64,000 nucleotides of DNA, taken from assembly GCA_014898425.1 (NCBI GenBank), contig RCSZ01000003.1, positions 248,001 to 312,000 of the forward strand, written 5' to 3'. Under the pieces are notes generated by a model that was not told the origin of the DNA, did no database searches, and worked only from the letters and a program-made list of their open reading frames with translations. A program made the position numbers and the translations under genes. Numbering within the stretch: position 1 is the first letter of the stretch; every line of letters starts with the position of its first letter. Source of the stretch: Botryotinia globosa (taxonomy: Eukaryota > Ascomycota > Leotiomycetes > Helotiales > Sclerotiniaceae). Positions 1-12,924 of this stretch are shown one piece after another.

Positions 1-196
1 ACAGAAAAACGAATTCCACCATGTGACACGAATCCATGTCAAATTATTTGACGCTGTTCAGTATTGTATGCCAGCACCAGCATCATCCATCATGACAAAC
101 GCCAACAAAAACGCCACGCCATGATGCCTGCCCACCAATAAATGCTATCTTCTATCTCTCGACTTTCCACTTATTCTCCTCAACCTATCATACTCA

Positions 197-2763
197 TCAA
201 AGCTCCTCATTCTCCCAATCTCTCTCATGATACGTTGAATGTGCTCTTCCTCCACTCAAATCCAACTTTGCCAAAAACTCCGGAGGGACAGTGGGTATAT
301 ATTTTCTTTCTCTCTCTCTATTCACCCCTCCAAATCCCGCTCCATAACTAATCAACATATCCGTACTCGAGGGTAACGAAAATGGAAGCATAAGAGCTGG
401 ATCTAGAAGAAGATTTTCGGGTGCATCGTCATCTTCCTCAAACGATTCATCATCTAGAGATTGAGGTTTTCCACCACGACCGTTCGAATCAGGGGTATCA
501 GGTAAGGGTTTGCTACTTCCCTTTCTAGCTGGTGTAGATGGCGCACTCATGCGTAGACCTTGAGAATTGCGTTTTTGACGTTCTTTTCTTAATCTATGCT
601 CTTCTTGTAGATTGATTAAATAGCTCATGGCACTTTTCGGTAAACCTTTTTCTCCAACTTCGGCTCGATAATGTTTTACCGAATGTATTAGTTGTTGGGG
701 TGTAAGTCGCGTGAGTTGTTGTAATGTTCCAACTAACGCTTCCAGATCATCTTGTCCCAAAGATGAGAAACATTGTAGCCATTGTAGTAACTGAACTAAA
801 GGTGCGAGATGTCGCCGCGTTGCCTCAACAGTCATTTCTCCACTAGAAGTCATGGAACCATGTTCATAATGCTCAGGTTGTCGATTGTTCGTTCGCGCCC
901 ATTCTTCCAAACTAGATACATTCATACGTATTTGCATTGCTTTGGTTCGTGCGAGGTATTTTCGATTAGACATGATACGATTGAAAAGTTCGGCTCCAAG
1001 CCAGTAAAGTAGTTGCGCCAATATCTGAGAAGTAATGACAGAATGTATATCATAGAGATCCAATACAAAAAGAGTCGAGGATAATAAAGATGTGACATTG
1101 CGAGGGGAAGGTTTAGCCCTTGCCTTTGGAGAAGGTGGTCGGAATCTTTTTTCAATCGGTACTTCTTTGACGGTCGTTTTTCTCTTGAAGAGCTTCCACT
1201 CATTCTGAAATGTGACGTCTTCAAATCCTGGAATAGTTTCATGTTCTAACATGGCAGAATCAAGGACTTTGTCCATTCTCCTTTCAGCATCTCTAATAAT
1301 CAAGATAAATATCTCATTGATTAATTCTGCAAGCTGAAGTTGAAATTCGGATGTTGACTCAGATAATCCAGCATCTTTCTTCAGATAGTGTAATAATAAT
1401 GTAGCATTCGAAATCCAGAAAGCCAATATGGTCATGTCCCATTGGTGCGTTTCAACCACATCATTAATCTTATCCATTGCGCTAATGAGGAGTTTGGCAA
1501 GAAGATCATGACTTGCATGATAATGAGCATACCGGGCGCTGAGGAAAATCATGTTCGCCGGCACAGGTTTCTGAGATGGCGATCGTTGAGGAGACATGTT
1601 GGTGATGATAATATCCAGGATTCGGCCAAGTTCACTTTCTTGGAACACGAACATTTGATCATGTAAACATCGACTCCAATCGAAATCTTGTCCTTCTTCT
1701 TCTAAATCCTCTGGTGACTCGGGTTGATCATCAATACCCATGTTACCCAAGTCAACCTCTAAATCTCTAGCACTCTCCATCATCATTCGCCGCCTCATCT
1801 CATTTTCTGCCATTTCCTCCTCGAATCGGTCTTGGGAGAATCCAGGATTGTAAAAGTCGTCCGTTACTCCAGCATTGCCAATGTGATAACCGCCATCCTG
1901 AAGGTAATCGGCAATTTCACTATCTGGAGCAATGAAATCGAATGCTGTTCTACCCGTTGACGATTTAACATCTCTAGATGCGCCCCTATCTAGAAGTGCC
2001 TTCGCTATACCCTTATGTCGATTTGTCATTGCCCACATCAAAGCACTCCATTGATTTCGATCTTGTTTGTCGACATCGGCGCCAGCATCTAATAGTGCTG
2101 TTACAACGGCTTCATGACCCTGCGCAATCGTTAGTTGCTTCATATTAGACGACAAACGTGGCCAGAACTCACAAAACAACTTGCGTAAATTAATGGCGCT
2201 GTACCTTCTTCATCCGGCGCATCCAAATCAACAAGGTCTTTTGCTTTACCTTGAAGAATCCTCTCTATGCGATCAACGTCTCCATTACTAGCTGCCATAT
2301 TCAAAGCCTTTTGCAATATATCCTTCTTCTCTTCGAGCGAAAGCTTCTCATCAGTAGCCACAGCATCTTCATCCTCACTAGCTGAGCCATCCCGATGTGC
2401 TGCTTGAGCGGCCAACATTTCCAGCAGTCTATTATCACTCTCCCCTATCTCTTGTTTTGTAATATCATCTTCGAATTCGTCAGTTCCGAGTGAGAGATTC
2501 TTGAATTCAAGTGGTTTAGCAAGGACAGGATTTGTTAAGAATTGCGATTGTCCTAAAGATGTTAGTTGGTTGATTTTGTCCCTCCTATATTGAACTGCCA
2601 TACCTTGCCATGCATCATACATCTCAGTCTCAGGTGCATACTGTGCCGATACATTTTTTCGATCGTCAAGAGACTTGGGCAAATCATCAGGTAGTGGTCG
2701 TGGTTTTACCCTCTCCTCCCCAAATCCACCTATATCTCCATTATAGTCCTCGATGTCCATCAC
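197..2763 (-). CDS. Ankyrin repeat and DIL domain protein
   Basis: Two exons: 2763-2173 and 2119-197, joined over a 53-nt intron (GTGAGT...GCGCAG) that restores an ankyrin repeat across the join (...IYASCF then GHEAVVTALL...). The product is 837 residues. The N-terminal 150 residues are acidic and without a recognised domain. Ankyrin repeats span roughly residues 150-280 (for example VTALLDAGADVDKQDRNQWS). A DIL (dilute) domain, as in the cargo-binding tail of class V myosins, covers about 385-720, starting at the FLSARYAHYH stretch and ending near the LTPQQLIHSVKHYRAEVG stretch. The tail is low-complexity and acidic. Ankyrin+DIL proteins without a motor are known in fungi. A role in membrane or cytoskeletal trafficking is an inference from the DIL domain. 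There is no signal peptide or membrane segment. The ATG at 2763 is the first in frame in the exon. Confidence 0.85.
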
Positions 2764-3260
2764 AACAGCAGAAAGACTGCATGCAACCTGTACACATCTG
2801 TTGTAACCTTATGAGAATTGAATTTGTTTCCTGCAGATCTTGTCATTCAAGGAGGTGCAACCAATTTTGGAACTGTTGTTGGTTTCACAGGGAAGCTACT
2901 GTGGTAAGTTGTAACTTGGACTTTCTTGCATTTATTATGATGTCGGAGCCGGGGGGCATGTTTGATTGAAGGGTCGCATACCTAGGTAGGTAATTAATAG
3001 AAGGTCATCTTGGAAGTTGGTCCAAGCGTTTACAAGGTTTCACCATGAAGGATGCAGGCTGGCTCGGCTGGGCAGTAATATCCAGCCTTATTTTGTTTTC
3101 TGTCAATGTAATGTGTAATTCAATGTTTACATGTAGAATCTTTCTGACTTCAAACATATATAAGGCAGGCCATTGAAACCTTTCAATCGCTTACCATTGT
3201 GTCAGAGAGGAGGGAAAGCAGAGGATTTCGAATATTTCTATTATGCCTCTAATGATTCAC
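2764..3260. other. Intergenic: upstream of ankyrin/DIL gene, downstream of allantoicase
   Basis: There is no supportable gene here. The stretch holds the presumed promoter of the ankyrin/DIL gene and the 3' region of allantoicase. A perfect 10-bp palindrome TACCTAGGTA lies at 2979-2988; the same motif recurs at 54163 and 54348. Confidence 0.6.
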
Positions 3261-4498
3261 TTAAACGCTTCTCTTTCCTAGAACTCTGATTCTCTTTACT
3301 CCTCCATCAGGAATCATGACTAATTTGACATGTGTAAAGGTTTTATCCTTCACCAAGGATTCAAATTCATGCTCCTTGTCAGCGCTGGTCTTGCTAGGCT
3401 CAACAACTGCAGTCCATCCTTCAGCTGAAACCCCTGGCTCCCCCTCACCATTCCAGTTTATAGCCTCGACCTTTACTTTTTGAGGAAAGTTACCCCTAAA
3501 GAATGCTGTATCGACAATCAAGTTCTCAACGGTTCCTGGTGCTCCCAATCGAATGATAGCCCAATCCACATGATCTTTTCCTCTAGATCTCTTGGTTTCC
3601 CAACCATCTCCCATATCCTTTCCACGTCCAGGTAATATAAGATTGGCGATGACTCCAAAATGCTGATCACTACAAGAAACAGCAACTCCTCCATTTTGAG
3701 CGGCGGCCAAATCAAAGATGGCATTCTTGTCTTCAGGAAAAACCGGTACGGCATGGCCAAAGAGTCTGAATCGAGCAATTCCACCATCTGGGTACATATT
3801 GAGCCTCACGTGAGTGTACGCTTTTGTGGTTGGAACGGAAAGTTTCCATCCGAATCGTTGAGAAGGACCACACTCTTGTAGACCAAGAACTGTTTCCCAT
3901 TTTCCTCGACCACCTTTCCATCCAATTACTTCTTCATCATTGTCACTAAACACGCCCTCGACGGAAATAGCAGGTGCATTATTTCCAGAGAAGAAAGCTG
4001 TGTCAACTTCAACTCCCTCGACTGTTCCGGAAGCAACTCCGAGACGAATCACGACATAATCAAAAGGTTCGGTATTATGTCGACGTGTTTCCCATCCATC
4101 ATACCAGGCGCCAGAATATACCATCTTCCCTGGTTGGCTGATGGGTGGGGTAGGAGTAAGAAGATTGTTTGCTTCCGCAAACCATTCATCTGAGAATGAA
4201 AGGACTTTTCCACCAAGAGTTCCAGATATCAGATCTAGAGTGGAGGGTTAGCCTAATAGACTTGTACATGTTATGTTGTTCACCGAAAGAATCAAGAGTT
4301 TCCTCTTATGTTCTTACGCTTCTATCCTTGAGTGATCCATGACTTGTGAAACGTCCAGCCGTTCATGTCTCAAGCCACGCGACAGAAGGTAAAGTATCAC
4401 TTACCAATACATGATGAACGGAAAGTAGTATCAATCTGATCTGAAGCCACCAAAGTTGCAGCAACATCTTCCGTCTTGTATTCGGTTTCGAAAGCCAT
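3261..4498 (-). CDS. Allantoicase (allantoate amidinohydrolase)
   Basis: Hydrolyses allantoate to ureidoglycolate and urea in purine catabolism, letting the fungus use uric acid and allantoin as nitrogen. Two exons, 4498-4405 and 4234-3261, are joined over a 170-nt GT-AG intron (phase 1), giving 355 residues, the usual allantoicase length. The protein is a tandem of two allantoicase repeats. The first contains WYDGWETRRHN and DYVVIRLG, the second GDGWETKRSRG and DWAIIRLG, and each repeat also has a VDTAFF.GN motif. The N-terminal exon begins MAFETEYK; exon 2 opens with the family-typical DLISGTLGGKVLSFSDEWF. The gene is divergent from a cytochrome b561-like gene and has GATA-factor sites about 200 bp upstream, fitting nitrogen-catabolite control. 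The family is certain. The exon 1 start is supported by splice phase and good continuation. Confidence 0.95.
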
Positions 4499-5344
4499 AT
4501 TGAATTGGGTATCGAAGAAAAGATTTCACGGCGAAGGATGACAGAAAAGTCGTTTGAGGAAGAGACCAGAGAGGAAGAAGGAGGACAGGAAGAAGAAAAA
4601 GGAAAGAAAAGAGAGTTTTAGATGATGTTGGAAACTTACAATTTCCATCGAGTAATAATACTATTTTCTTATATCGGTGTCCTCCGATGAGTCCTCCGAT
4701 AAGTCCTCCGATAAGCCCCGCTATCAAAGCAAGAACATTTATCCATCTAAAGAATTAATCTGAACTGGATGTGATGAAATGTATGATGAAATGTATGAAA
4801 GCTGTCGTTGTCGTTGTCGTTGTCGTTGGTATGATGATATTCACCACATATATGGACAACGGTGCAGTACTCATCTCCTCTTATCACATTACACTTCTCT
4901 TCTCCTCTCCTCTCCTCTCTTCTCTTCTCTTCATACCTACTAGGTAGATTGATATGATGAAGATATACTACATGTATGACCACTAGACACCTGAGCAATA
5001 ATCATGGCGCAATATGCGACCGGACTCTGTGACAACCACGTGAACATAGAAAGTGCTTACAGAAGCAAGCTCAATGATTGGTTCATTCTCCCCGCAATCC
5101 AAATCATTGACGCCATTATACTACTTTTAATCGTACTACAAACCCATGTAATGCATCTTATTTCATGCTGCCTGGGATCTTATAATAAGTACCACCTGGG
5201 TATTTATATAGGTAGGACAAATATCTCATCCCGATTACCTCTCATTCATTTTCCTTTTCTATCTCACTCTCCATCTCAGTCTGGAATACACACATCATCA
5301 AGCATTTGAGAAACACTACTCAATTTCAGAACATCAGTAATAAT
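4499..5344. other. Bidirectional promoter region between allantoicase and b561-like gene
   Basis: An 846-bp divergent intergenic region. Besides the GATA sites it holds four copies of TGTCGT (4803-4826) and a CT-rich tract at 4893-4931. A 101-codon open frame at 5004-5309 has no recognisable domain and is not supported as a gene. Confidence 0.6.
4680..4725. promoter_or_regulatory. GATA-factor (AreA/NIT2-type) binding sites in a 12-bp repeat
   Basis: Three tandem copies of a 12-bp unit (TCCTCCGATAAG) lie at 4680-4715. The first copy is diverged (GATGAG); the next two carry GATAAG at 4698-4703 and 4710-4715. A third HGATAR site lies on the opposite strand at about 4721-4726 (CTATCA). Closely spaced HGATAR pairs are the known binding context of fungal nitrogen GATA activators. 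The sites sit about 200 bp upstream of the allantoicase ATG. Confidence 0.55.
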
Positions 5345-6231
5345 ATGGCTTCCTCAACCGGAATACCACAAAATCCTCGAGTCGCTGCAGGAGAACTTCC
5401 AGATCCTTACGAAGCTGGTTATGGAGAAGATGAGCCTTTAATCGGAAGAGCCGGCGACGCATCACAACAAGAAGGTCGTCCACTCTGCTGGAATCTTGCA
5501 CTTGGTAATTCAACCCTTCACAAGATTCAATTCAAGACATAGCGATAACTAACACAAATTCTCCAATAGGTACAGCAATCATAACTCAAGCCGGACTTCT
5601 CCTCCTCGTAGCTCATATCTGGGCTAGCATATTTCTCTACCCATTGATACTCTTCTCAGCACATCCTCTTCTCAATTCTGCCGCCCTCTTGGTTCTTACC
5701 CAAGGAATCCTCATTCTACAACCTACACATACTGCTACACAGAAACGCCAGGGTACAATTGCACATGCGGGAATAAATGCATTAGCTAGTAGTCTTCTAA
5801 TCGCTGGTCTCGTCGTTATCGAAGTCAATAAATTCGCACACAATGGAACACATTTTGAATCAGCTCATGCTATTCGTATGTATTTCCAATCAGATTTTAG
5901 AGCTGAAAATATACTAATAATTTTAGTGGGTTTGATAACTTATATACTCCTCTTGATTCAATCTCTAGTCGGCTTCACACAATACTTTACTCCCTCTCTA
6001 TACGGCGATATCTCAACCGCAAAATCCATCTATAAATATCATCGAATGAGTGGATACCTCGTTCTTCTCCTAATGCTTGCTACAATTGCCGCGGCGACGT
6101 GGACACCTTTTAACGTTAACGCATTGCATATTAAGAGCTGGGCAGTTATTGTTTGTGCTGTATTGATCTTGATTGGAATTATCCCACGAATTAAGAAACA
6201 GAAATTAGGTTTGGGATCGTCTAGATATTGA
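5345..6231 (+). CDS. Cytochrome b561 domain membrane protein
   Basis: Two exons, 5345-5504 and 5570-6231, are joined over a 65-nt intron with an ACTAAC branch site, giving 273 residues. A soluble, Pro/Glu-rich N-terminus of about 45 residues precedes about six predicted membrane segments starting near residue 50. Histidines placed like heme ligands of the cytochrome b561 fold are visible: H85 in FSAHPLLN, H119 in GTIAHAGIN, H148/H153 in THFESAH and H211 in YKYHRMSGY. Such proteins carry electrons across membranes, often ascorbate- or NADH-linked iron or radical reduction. No DOMON or ferric-reductase partner domain is fused here, so the substrate is not known. The start ATG at 5345 is followed by MASSTGIPQNPR. 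The gene is divergent from allantoicase and convergent with the M13 peptidase gene. Confidence 0.85.
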
Positions 6232-7377
6232 AGTACTTTAATGGCGGGACATGCGTCTAGTTTCAGTAAGGAAATGGACATGCCTTTCTCGATTATTCGG
6301 GGATTTTAGGTGAGGAGAGGGACAGGAGGAGGTGTATAATGATTTGTGTGTCATGATATACATGCACGAGTACACGACGATGATGATTTTTGGGTTTCGG
6401 CTTTTCGGCGTGTGGATGGCGTTTGGGTGGCGAGTGGATTATTATAAGTTGTACTGAAAGCAGATGTATCGGATATGAATCCAAATTTCAGATCAGGAAT
6501 ATAATGGCTCAATTCATTCTCAACTCATTCTATCTCTAACAATATAATCTATCACAATCACGTATCCGATCATTATATAGACTACGTATCCTTTGATGAT
6601 GGCGTACTAGACTTTAGCAAGTTGTCGAATACATTTCAATACACTGGCTCTCGCATCTCTCTTCTCTCGTTCATCTCATATCATTCCATTATATTTCTCT
6701 TTCGTTTTCCTTTCCATCTTTCTACTTTTCTTTCCCCCCATTCATCTATTTCCCTATCTTGCAAGCCCTCTTATTCCTTCCTCTTTGCTATTTCTCATCT
6801 TTGCTATTCCTCCTCTATCCCATTCCTTAGCCCATTCCATTTTCTTCCTCCTTCATCTTCATCTCGCTTCCTCGACCTTCATTCTCATTCCACAACTCCA
6901 TCCAGCTTCTTCTATACACATTCAAAATCCAATATCGAATATCTAATATCTAGTCTCCACCTCTACTTTTTTCCTTTTGCCTCTCCCTCTTCTCCATCTT
7001 TTCTTTCTTCCTCTCCTTCTTCTTCTCCTTCCCCTCTTTTTCTCAAAATTCACCCCCTCCCAATTTTCCCTCACTCTCACTACAACAAATCCCTACAAAC
7101 ACATTCACCAACACAATCATCACAATAATGAACAATAATACCTCAATTCCTGTGCATATAACATATCCGTACATGTGCAATCCTCATCCAATGACCCTAA
7201 CCATCTTTGTTACCTATCCCAAACCCATTTCCATCCCAATCGAATCATACTCCCCATGGCCATATTCGTAAGCATACACATACCAATATACAATTTGTTC
7301 ATCAGATTCCATAATACAACTCCTACAATCCAACACCCATTTCAATCATCCCATCAAACCCTTACTCCCAAAGTCCC
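6232..7377. other. Convergent 3' intergenic region
   Basis: Lies between the ends of the b561-like (+) and M13 peptidase (-) genes. The main content is the CT-rich tract annotated separately. No gene is supported. Confidence 0.6.
6640..7090 (+). repeat. Polypyrimidine (CT-rich) tract, ~450 bp
   Basis: The + strand is overwhelmingly C and T with few purines for about 450 bp. It leaves a Ser/Phe/Pro-rich open frame (6622-7128) that looks like a by-product of composition, not a gene. Confidence 0.7.
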
Positions 7378-10104
7378 CTACCACAACTCACAAACCGGTT
7401 CTTTCTCCTTGCAACTAAAAGCCTCCTTGAATTCTCGGCTATTAGCCATTGTACCCAATACTCTTGCCCACTTTGGTGCATGTGGATCGGTATAGAGTCT
7501 GTTGATTGCCGTTTCCTTCGTGGTCTTTCCACACCACCAGTTAGCATAACTAACAAAGAACAATTGATCTTGTGAGAAATGTTCTGATAATCCTGGAAGA
7601 TTTTGATTCTTCTCATTACTCTCCCCTTGACGTTTCTTCCATGCAGCGAAAGAAGCAGAAAGTCCTCCAGCATCTGCGATATTTTCACCCAAGGTGAGTT
7701 TACCATTGACGTAAAGAGGTTTGTCATCTGGGCCAGGAATACTGTAGTTACCATATTGATCAATGAAACATTGAGCACGTTCTTTGAATGCAGCTACAGT
7801 AGATGGTGTCCACCAGTCGGTGTAGTTGCCATTCTGGTCATAATGACGGCCTGTAGAATCAAATGCATGAGATAATTCGTGTCCAGAAACAGCTCCAAAA
7901 GCACCGTAACTAAGATATTGAGGAACGGCGACGTCGAAAACTGGGAATTGCATTATACCGGCTGGGAAAACAATTTCGTTTCCAGGAGGGTTATAGTAAG
8001 CATTCACTGTTGGTACCGTCATACCCCATTCATTTCTATCAACGGGCTTTCCTAGACTTGACCATTCACGTGCAATATCAAATCGCCTCATATTCAAGGA
8101 GTTCTTGAAATAAGCCGAATCCGATACCTGAACAGATTGATAGTAACTGTGGAGGTTCTCGGGATCCATGATATCTGGGCTCTGTTCCATTGATCAGTAT
8201 ATAGATTCTTTCATCATCATGTTGGACATCAAACGTACCTGTGTAGGATATCCAATCTTCTGGACGATTTTGTGTACTTTCTCAATGCCCAAATCAATGA
8301 CACTAGAATCCATCCATGTAGTTGCCTTGAGTTTTTCGATGAACATTTCTTTAATGTCCGAGACAATTTGATCACCAAAGTCCTTGGCATCGGCAGAGAA
8401 GGCTTTCTCCACGAAGAATCGACTCAAAATCCAACCAAGTCCATCATCAACATGCGAAACACAGGTTCTCCACCGTTCTGGTTGAGAATCCGCATCCTTC
8501 CCTTGAAGCTCATTGATGAATTTTCGATATGGCTTCAATTCATCTGCTTCAATCTCTGTATAGAATGTCTGAATAAGCTTCCATACGAAGTATGTTTGCA
8601 AGGTTTCCTTGGGAGTAGTCTTTAGTACTTCTGATAATGCGTGCATGTAACTTGGCGATGCAATGATCAATCGATCGAGTTTAACATCTGCAGGAATCAG
8701 ACTATGGATAATTTTGGATAGATGAATTTGTGGTGTCAGTTTGTCAGCCTCTTGGAGGGACATTGGGTTGTAAGTTTTCGTGACATCATCCCTGTCTTCG
8801 TTGTTTGGAGAGGCAGCGGCTAACTTCTTCTCGAGAGCAACGACATCACGAGCGAGATCTGTTGCTCTGTCTTGGGCAGTAATGCTGTTACGATCAAGAC
8901 CCTTATTGTCTGGATGCTCTGGTAGAAACTTTGGGATGACTTGTGCAATAGTCTGAGTATAGTCGTTTACTACCTTTTCATTGTCGTAATACTCTTTCGA
9001 TGGGAGGCCGATTCTATAGGGCGGTGCTACCTGAACGATGACGGTGTCGGGGTCTTTGTCATCAGGTCCGGTACCGGATGATATCAGTGCCGAAGATCCC
9101 AATTTAGCCATGTATTCTATGGTGTCTGTAAGACTACCATGGTCCTCTGACTTCATGAGCAAGTGCTTGTAGTCTCTAACCGAAAACATATCTGTTACTT
9201 GCTGCGTGATTTCTTGTAAAGGAGCGATGCCGACAGTCTTAATCTTGGTTTCATTCATGCATGCATTATAGCCTGCCTTGAGCTTGTCAAAATTCTCTTC
9301 GTCCAGGGAAGCGGGAGATGATGACAACATCGCGGGAGAGAAGCTCGAGTGCTATCATGCAATTAGTTACGTTAGATGGCTGCTGACAGAAAATGCTCAC
9401 TTTAGATTCTTTGGGATAATCTCCTTCAAGTATGTGCCTCAACAACGTTTGGGAATTCTCACTCATGATTGTTCCTGTAAAAGCATCACCTTGATCAGGT
9501 CTCAAATCATGATGATCTCTCCATCCACCACAGACCAGTTCTTCGAAATTCGAACACGCATCAAGCTCTGTGTATTTGGGAGAAAGGTTGTTCAGAATTT
9601 CGGAAGCGGCATGAACGCATGCTGCGGAGTCGCATGTGCTTTGCTGCGAGACTTGCTTTGAAGGCGAACGAACTAGGCGTGGATATAAATGTCAGTGATC
9701 GCGTCTCATCTAGGAAAAGTGCTACAAGGAGGTAGAATTGAGGGCATTTGTGAATTATCGAGTTGGATGAAGGCAACGTAATGGTGCTTGAGAGGAATAG
9801 AAATATTCGTACCGGTGAAGAACAGGGAAGCAGTGACAATGATCATTGTTACCAATAAAACACCCACAACCCCCATGGTACTTTGAACAAACCATCTCAA
9901 TTTTGCCTTTTGACTTTTGGCTTTCCAAGAGTCGGAAGCAGAATAAGATGAGTGCTCGGAACTACTGGCCTCCTTTCGCAGGAGTGGCGCCTCTTCAGAA
10001 TCCTCATCATTTCCTTGTCTCGGCGACGAAGAGCACATATTCAATACTCGTTCCGCTACGCCAACATGACCTTGTGCATGCGGCTTCTTGGTAGAGGCAC
10101 CCAT
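7378..10104 (-). CDS. M13 family zinc metallopeptidase (neprilysin/ECE-like), type II membrane protein
   Basis: Four exons (10104-9813, 9672-9401, 9351-8239, 8181-7378) with introns of 140, 49 and 57 nt, all GT-AG and phase-compatible, give 826 residues. A cytosolic tail with an EEAPLL motif is followed by one membrane anchor near residues 75-97, then a Cys-containing ectodomain: the TCDSAACVHAASEIL and CSNFEELVCGGW motifs typical of M13. The catalytic exon has NAYYNPP, the zinc motif HELSH (H660, E661, H664), the third ligand in GENIADAGG (E725, with D729), and the C-terminal CELW. The family cleaves peptides on the outer or luminal face. The substrate here is unknown. An alternative upstream ATG at 10329 is in frame, but its 75 extra residues look like 5' leader. 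All catalytic residues are intact. Confidence 0.92.
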
Positions 10105-11119
10105 ATCGTATAGACGCGTCGACACGGCGGTTAAAAGCCCAGCCAGGGGAATAACAAAATTTGCGAAAGTGTTTTTGGCTTTAGTTCTTGTTCGTATTCT
10201 TTGGATGAGAGTCGATGAAGGTGGAGGAGCAGAATGAAGAGGAAGGCGTTGCGGATAAGATCTCGGACGGGCAGCAGTCTTCTTTTGCCTGCGTGCCAGA
10301 TCGTCGGAGATTGTTACGATGAATAACAAAGTCCCCCAAAAGATTCAGAATTGTCCAAAAGAGAAGAAGTAGGAAGGTCGAGCAAAAGGTTGAGTGCTCA
10401 ATGCTGATTGTTATAGAGAGTGTTGACGATATGGAATGGCTGGGGAAGGGGAAGGGAATCATCAATGCAGAACACCAGAAAGCGGGGAGAGCTTCTTTCC
10501 TTATCGGGACCTTGAAACAGCTACATTAGGAAAGGAAGAACCGGGGGATAGATCCGAGCAAAGCCTTGGCAAAACATGTCGTCCAATGCTTGATATGTCT
10601 GGAAACAAATCTCACTCATGGGTTCACCGGACAGACACAGACAAACTTCTATCAAGTTCATCCTTTTACTTACCTCGTAGCCCTCTCTTTGTGAATCGTG
10701 ACGGACGATTTGTCAAGCCGACTCACCCGGACATGAGAAAGAGATTATAAGGCTTCCGACAATGGAATAGCTGGTGTCGGTGGATGAAAGATGGTGGAAA
10801 TGAAATCGGTCTTGATATCGACTGCCATCTTATGTAGATAGGTAGCTGGTAGATATATTATTATTACCTATTCATTGTCCTCTCAGCCGTGTCGTGATAC
10901 AAAGCGAGGAATCCTTATCACCGCCTTGACAATCTTGACCATCTTGATTCTTGACATGGAAGAAGTATGAATCTTCCAATGAATGCTAGGAAATCATGTG
11001 TTTACTTTGGTGGTGGCTGGTGAGACAGACACCAACCACTTTATATATCTACATCTAAATATACACGCCCGATACACACCGTCTCTTATTCCCTGCGGCT
11101 ACAGACTATAGCGTTTTTA

Positions 11120-11310
11120 AAAACAATAATTATCTATTTATTATTTATTACCTACTATTTACTATCTATTACCTACTATTTACTATCTACTACTACCTAT
11201 CTATTACTTATTTATTATCTATTATTACCTATTTACCTATTACTTACCTACTCTCTACTACTACCTACTTATCTACTACTTACCTACTACCTACCTACCT
11301 ACCAAATTAA
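11120..11310 (+). repeat. Low-complexity (TATTTA/CTACC)n tract
   Basis: Degenerate repeats of TTATTTA, CTATTTA and CTACCTA over about 190 bp with almost no G. Confidence 0.7.
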
Positions 11311-12209
11311 TTACACAGCATTCATTCGGGATCGATATTCTTCAGATGCTAGGTAGGTAGGTAGATACTTTGTCGAGTAGATGAGTACGGAGTATTCAAT
11401 CGATCAATCTGACTAGATTTGACAATTGGAAATGTACACCATCATCGAAACCCCTGAGTAATCACGAAGCGGAAAAAGATCTGAAGATTCCTTCCTTCCT
11501 TCCTTCCCTCCTTCCCTTTCCAGAGGATTGATTGACCATGGGAATGGGTGGAGAGCAATGATTAAATTCGATACTATTATTGTTGTATACCTCCCACACT
11601 TGGTATTTATGAATTTTATGAAATGATGACTATTCTCATGTCAACTTTATGAATTCTCCGCCCATTTTCTCCCCTGAGGGAGTGTGCATAGAAATCCATT
11701 TCATTGGTCGAGGCAGACGGAAAGGTAAGACATGTGAAGTCATCGCGCAGCTCCTTTCGTCGAGTTCCTTTTTCAGGGTCCTTTTTGGGATGTGTACGGA
11801 GGATAAAAGCTAGGTATAGTATACTATATATTATTATTGGCGTACAGTACCATTTCCCCTTCTTTAATTTGTGTGTGAATTTCTTTCTTCTCTTGAAATG
11901 TATGTATTGATTTCACTGCATTGCATGGATTGGGGTTGTATTGTCCCTCGAAAACAATCACAATATATATCTCGACGCTGCCCCTACGATAAACCGTCGT
12001 GGTGCAAGAAAATGTCCAGGTATGGTGGAAACAACACAGGACATGATGAATAAATACTACATACTCCATACTACATACTACATACTAGGTAAGCTTCATG
12101 ATTACTAATGTCCCAAGCAATCGCTTGGTTCGACTTGTGATGCTCTCCCAAAGAGTGATTATAACATGGATGCGAAAGGAATGTCACAGATCATCGAAAT
12201 GTTATACAT

Positions 12210-12318
12210 GTATTGAAAATATAAATACAAATATAAACATAAACATAAACATAAATATAAATACAAACATAAATATAAATACAAACACAAATACAAATAC
12301 AAATACAGTACAATACAA
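12210..12318 (+). repeat. Degenerate 6-bp (AYATAA)n microsatellite
   Basis: Runs of ATAAAC, ATAAAT and ACAAAT hexamers. Confidence 0.75.
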
Positions 12319-12521
12319 ACCTCCCAACTAGTCGCAGGCTAGCTCGTACATCCATCACTCCGTATTCGTCCCACCGCCCTATGAGGCTCTTTCAAGGGAT
12401 ACCTCTGTAGAAATGCGAAGCGTGTGATGGAAAAACATGCCATGTGAAAGATTACGATCCACAAAACTTCTCTACCTGCGCTCCTTATCACCGAATGTGG
12501 AATTGAATTTTCGATTCATTT

Positions 12522-12607
12522 TCCATCCATCTATCCATCTATCCATCTATCCATCTATCCATCTATCCATCTATCCATCCATCCATCCATCCATCCATCC
12601 ATCCATC
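12522..12607 (+). repeat. (CCATCTAT)n / (CCAT)n microsatellite
   Basis: About six copies of an 8-bp CCATCTAT unit pass into a pure CCAT tetranucleotide run. Confidence 0.85.
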
Positions 12608-12924
12608 ATCAGTCAAGACTCAAGACTCAAGAAGAACGTTGACGCATTCTTTCTGAGTGTGCCGGATTTCCCCCTTTGGTCAGCCATATTCCCGTTCCAG
12701 TGGTCATTGACACGCCATGATTTATTAGTCTGTGTGTGATATATCATATACCTGGTCGGTCAAAGGAAAGTATTCCTGTTGCCATCACTACGCATGCTTG
12801 GCATATGTATGTTGTTCTTTCGATAAACCCTATGTATGTGCTTGCTGACAATTGAGATGTGAAGACTTGAAACACAGGGGGATGGATAAAGTATGAGTGC
12901 GTTGGTGTCAAGTACTTATGGAGT

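Noticed and set aside
142..351. 69-codon + strand open frame at the left edge
   Set aside because: Antisense to the 3' end of the ankyrin/DIL gene; low-complexity and without a domain.
5004..5309. 101-codon open frame between allantoicase and the b561 gene
   Set aside because: No domain, lies in a divergent promoter and overlaps the likely 5' leader of the b561 gene.
6622..7128. 168-codon Ser/Phe/Pro open frame
   Set aside because: Produced by a stop-poor pyrimidine tract; no protein features.
10436..10750. 104-codon + strand open frame upstream of the M13 gene
   Set aside because: No recognisable domain; lies in the presumed promoter and leader of the divergent M13 gene.
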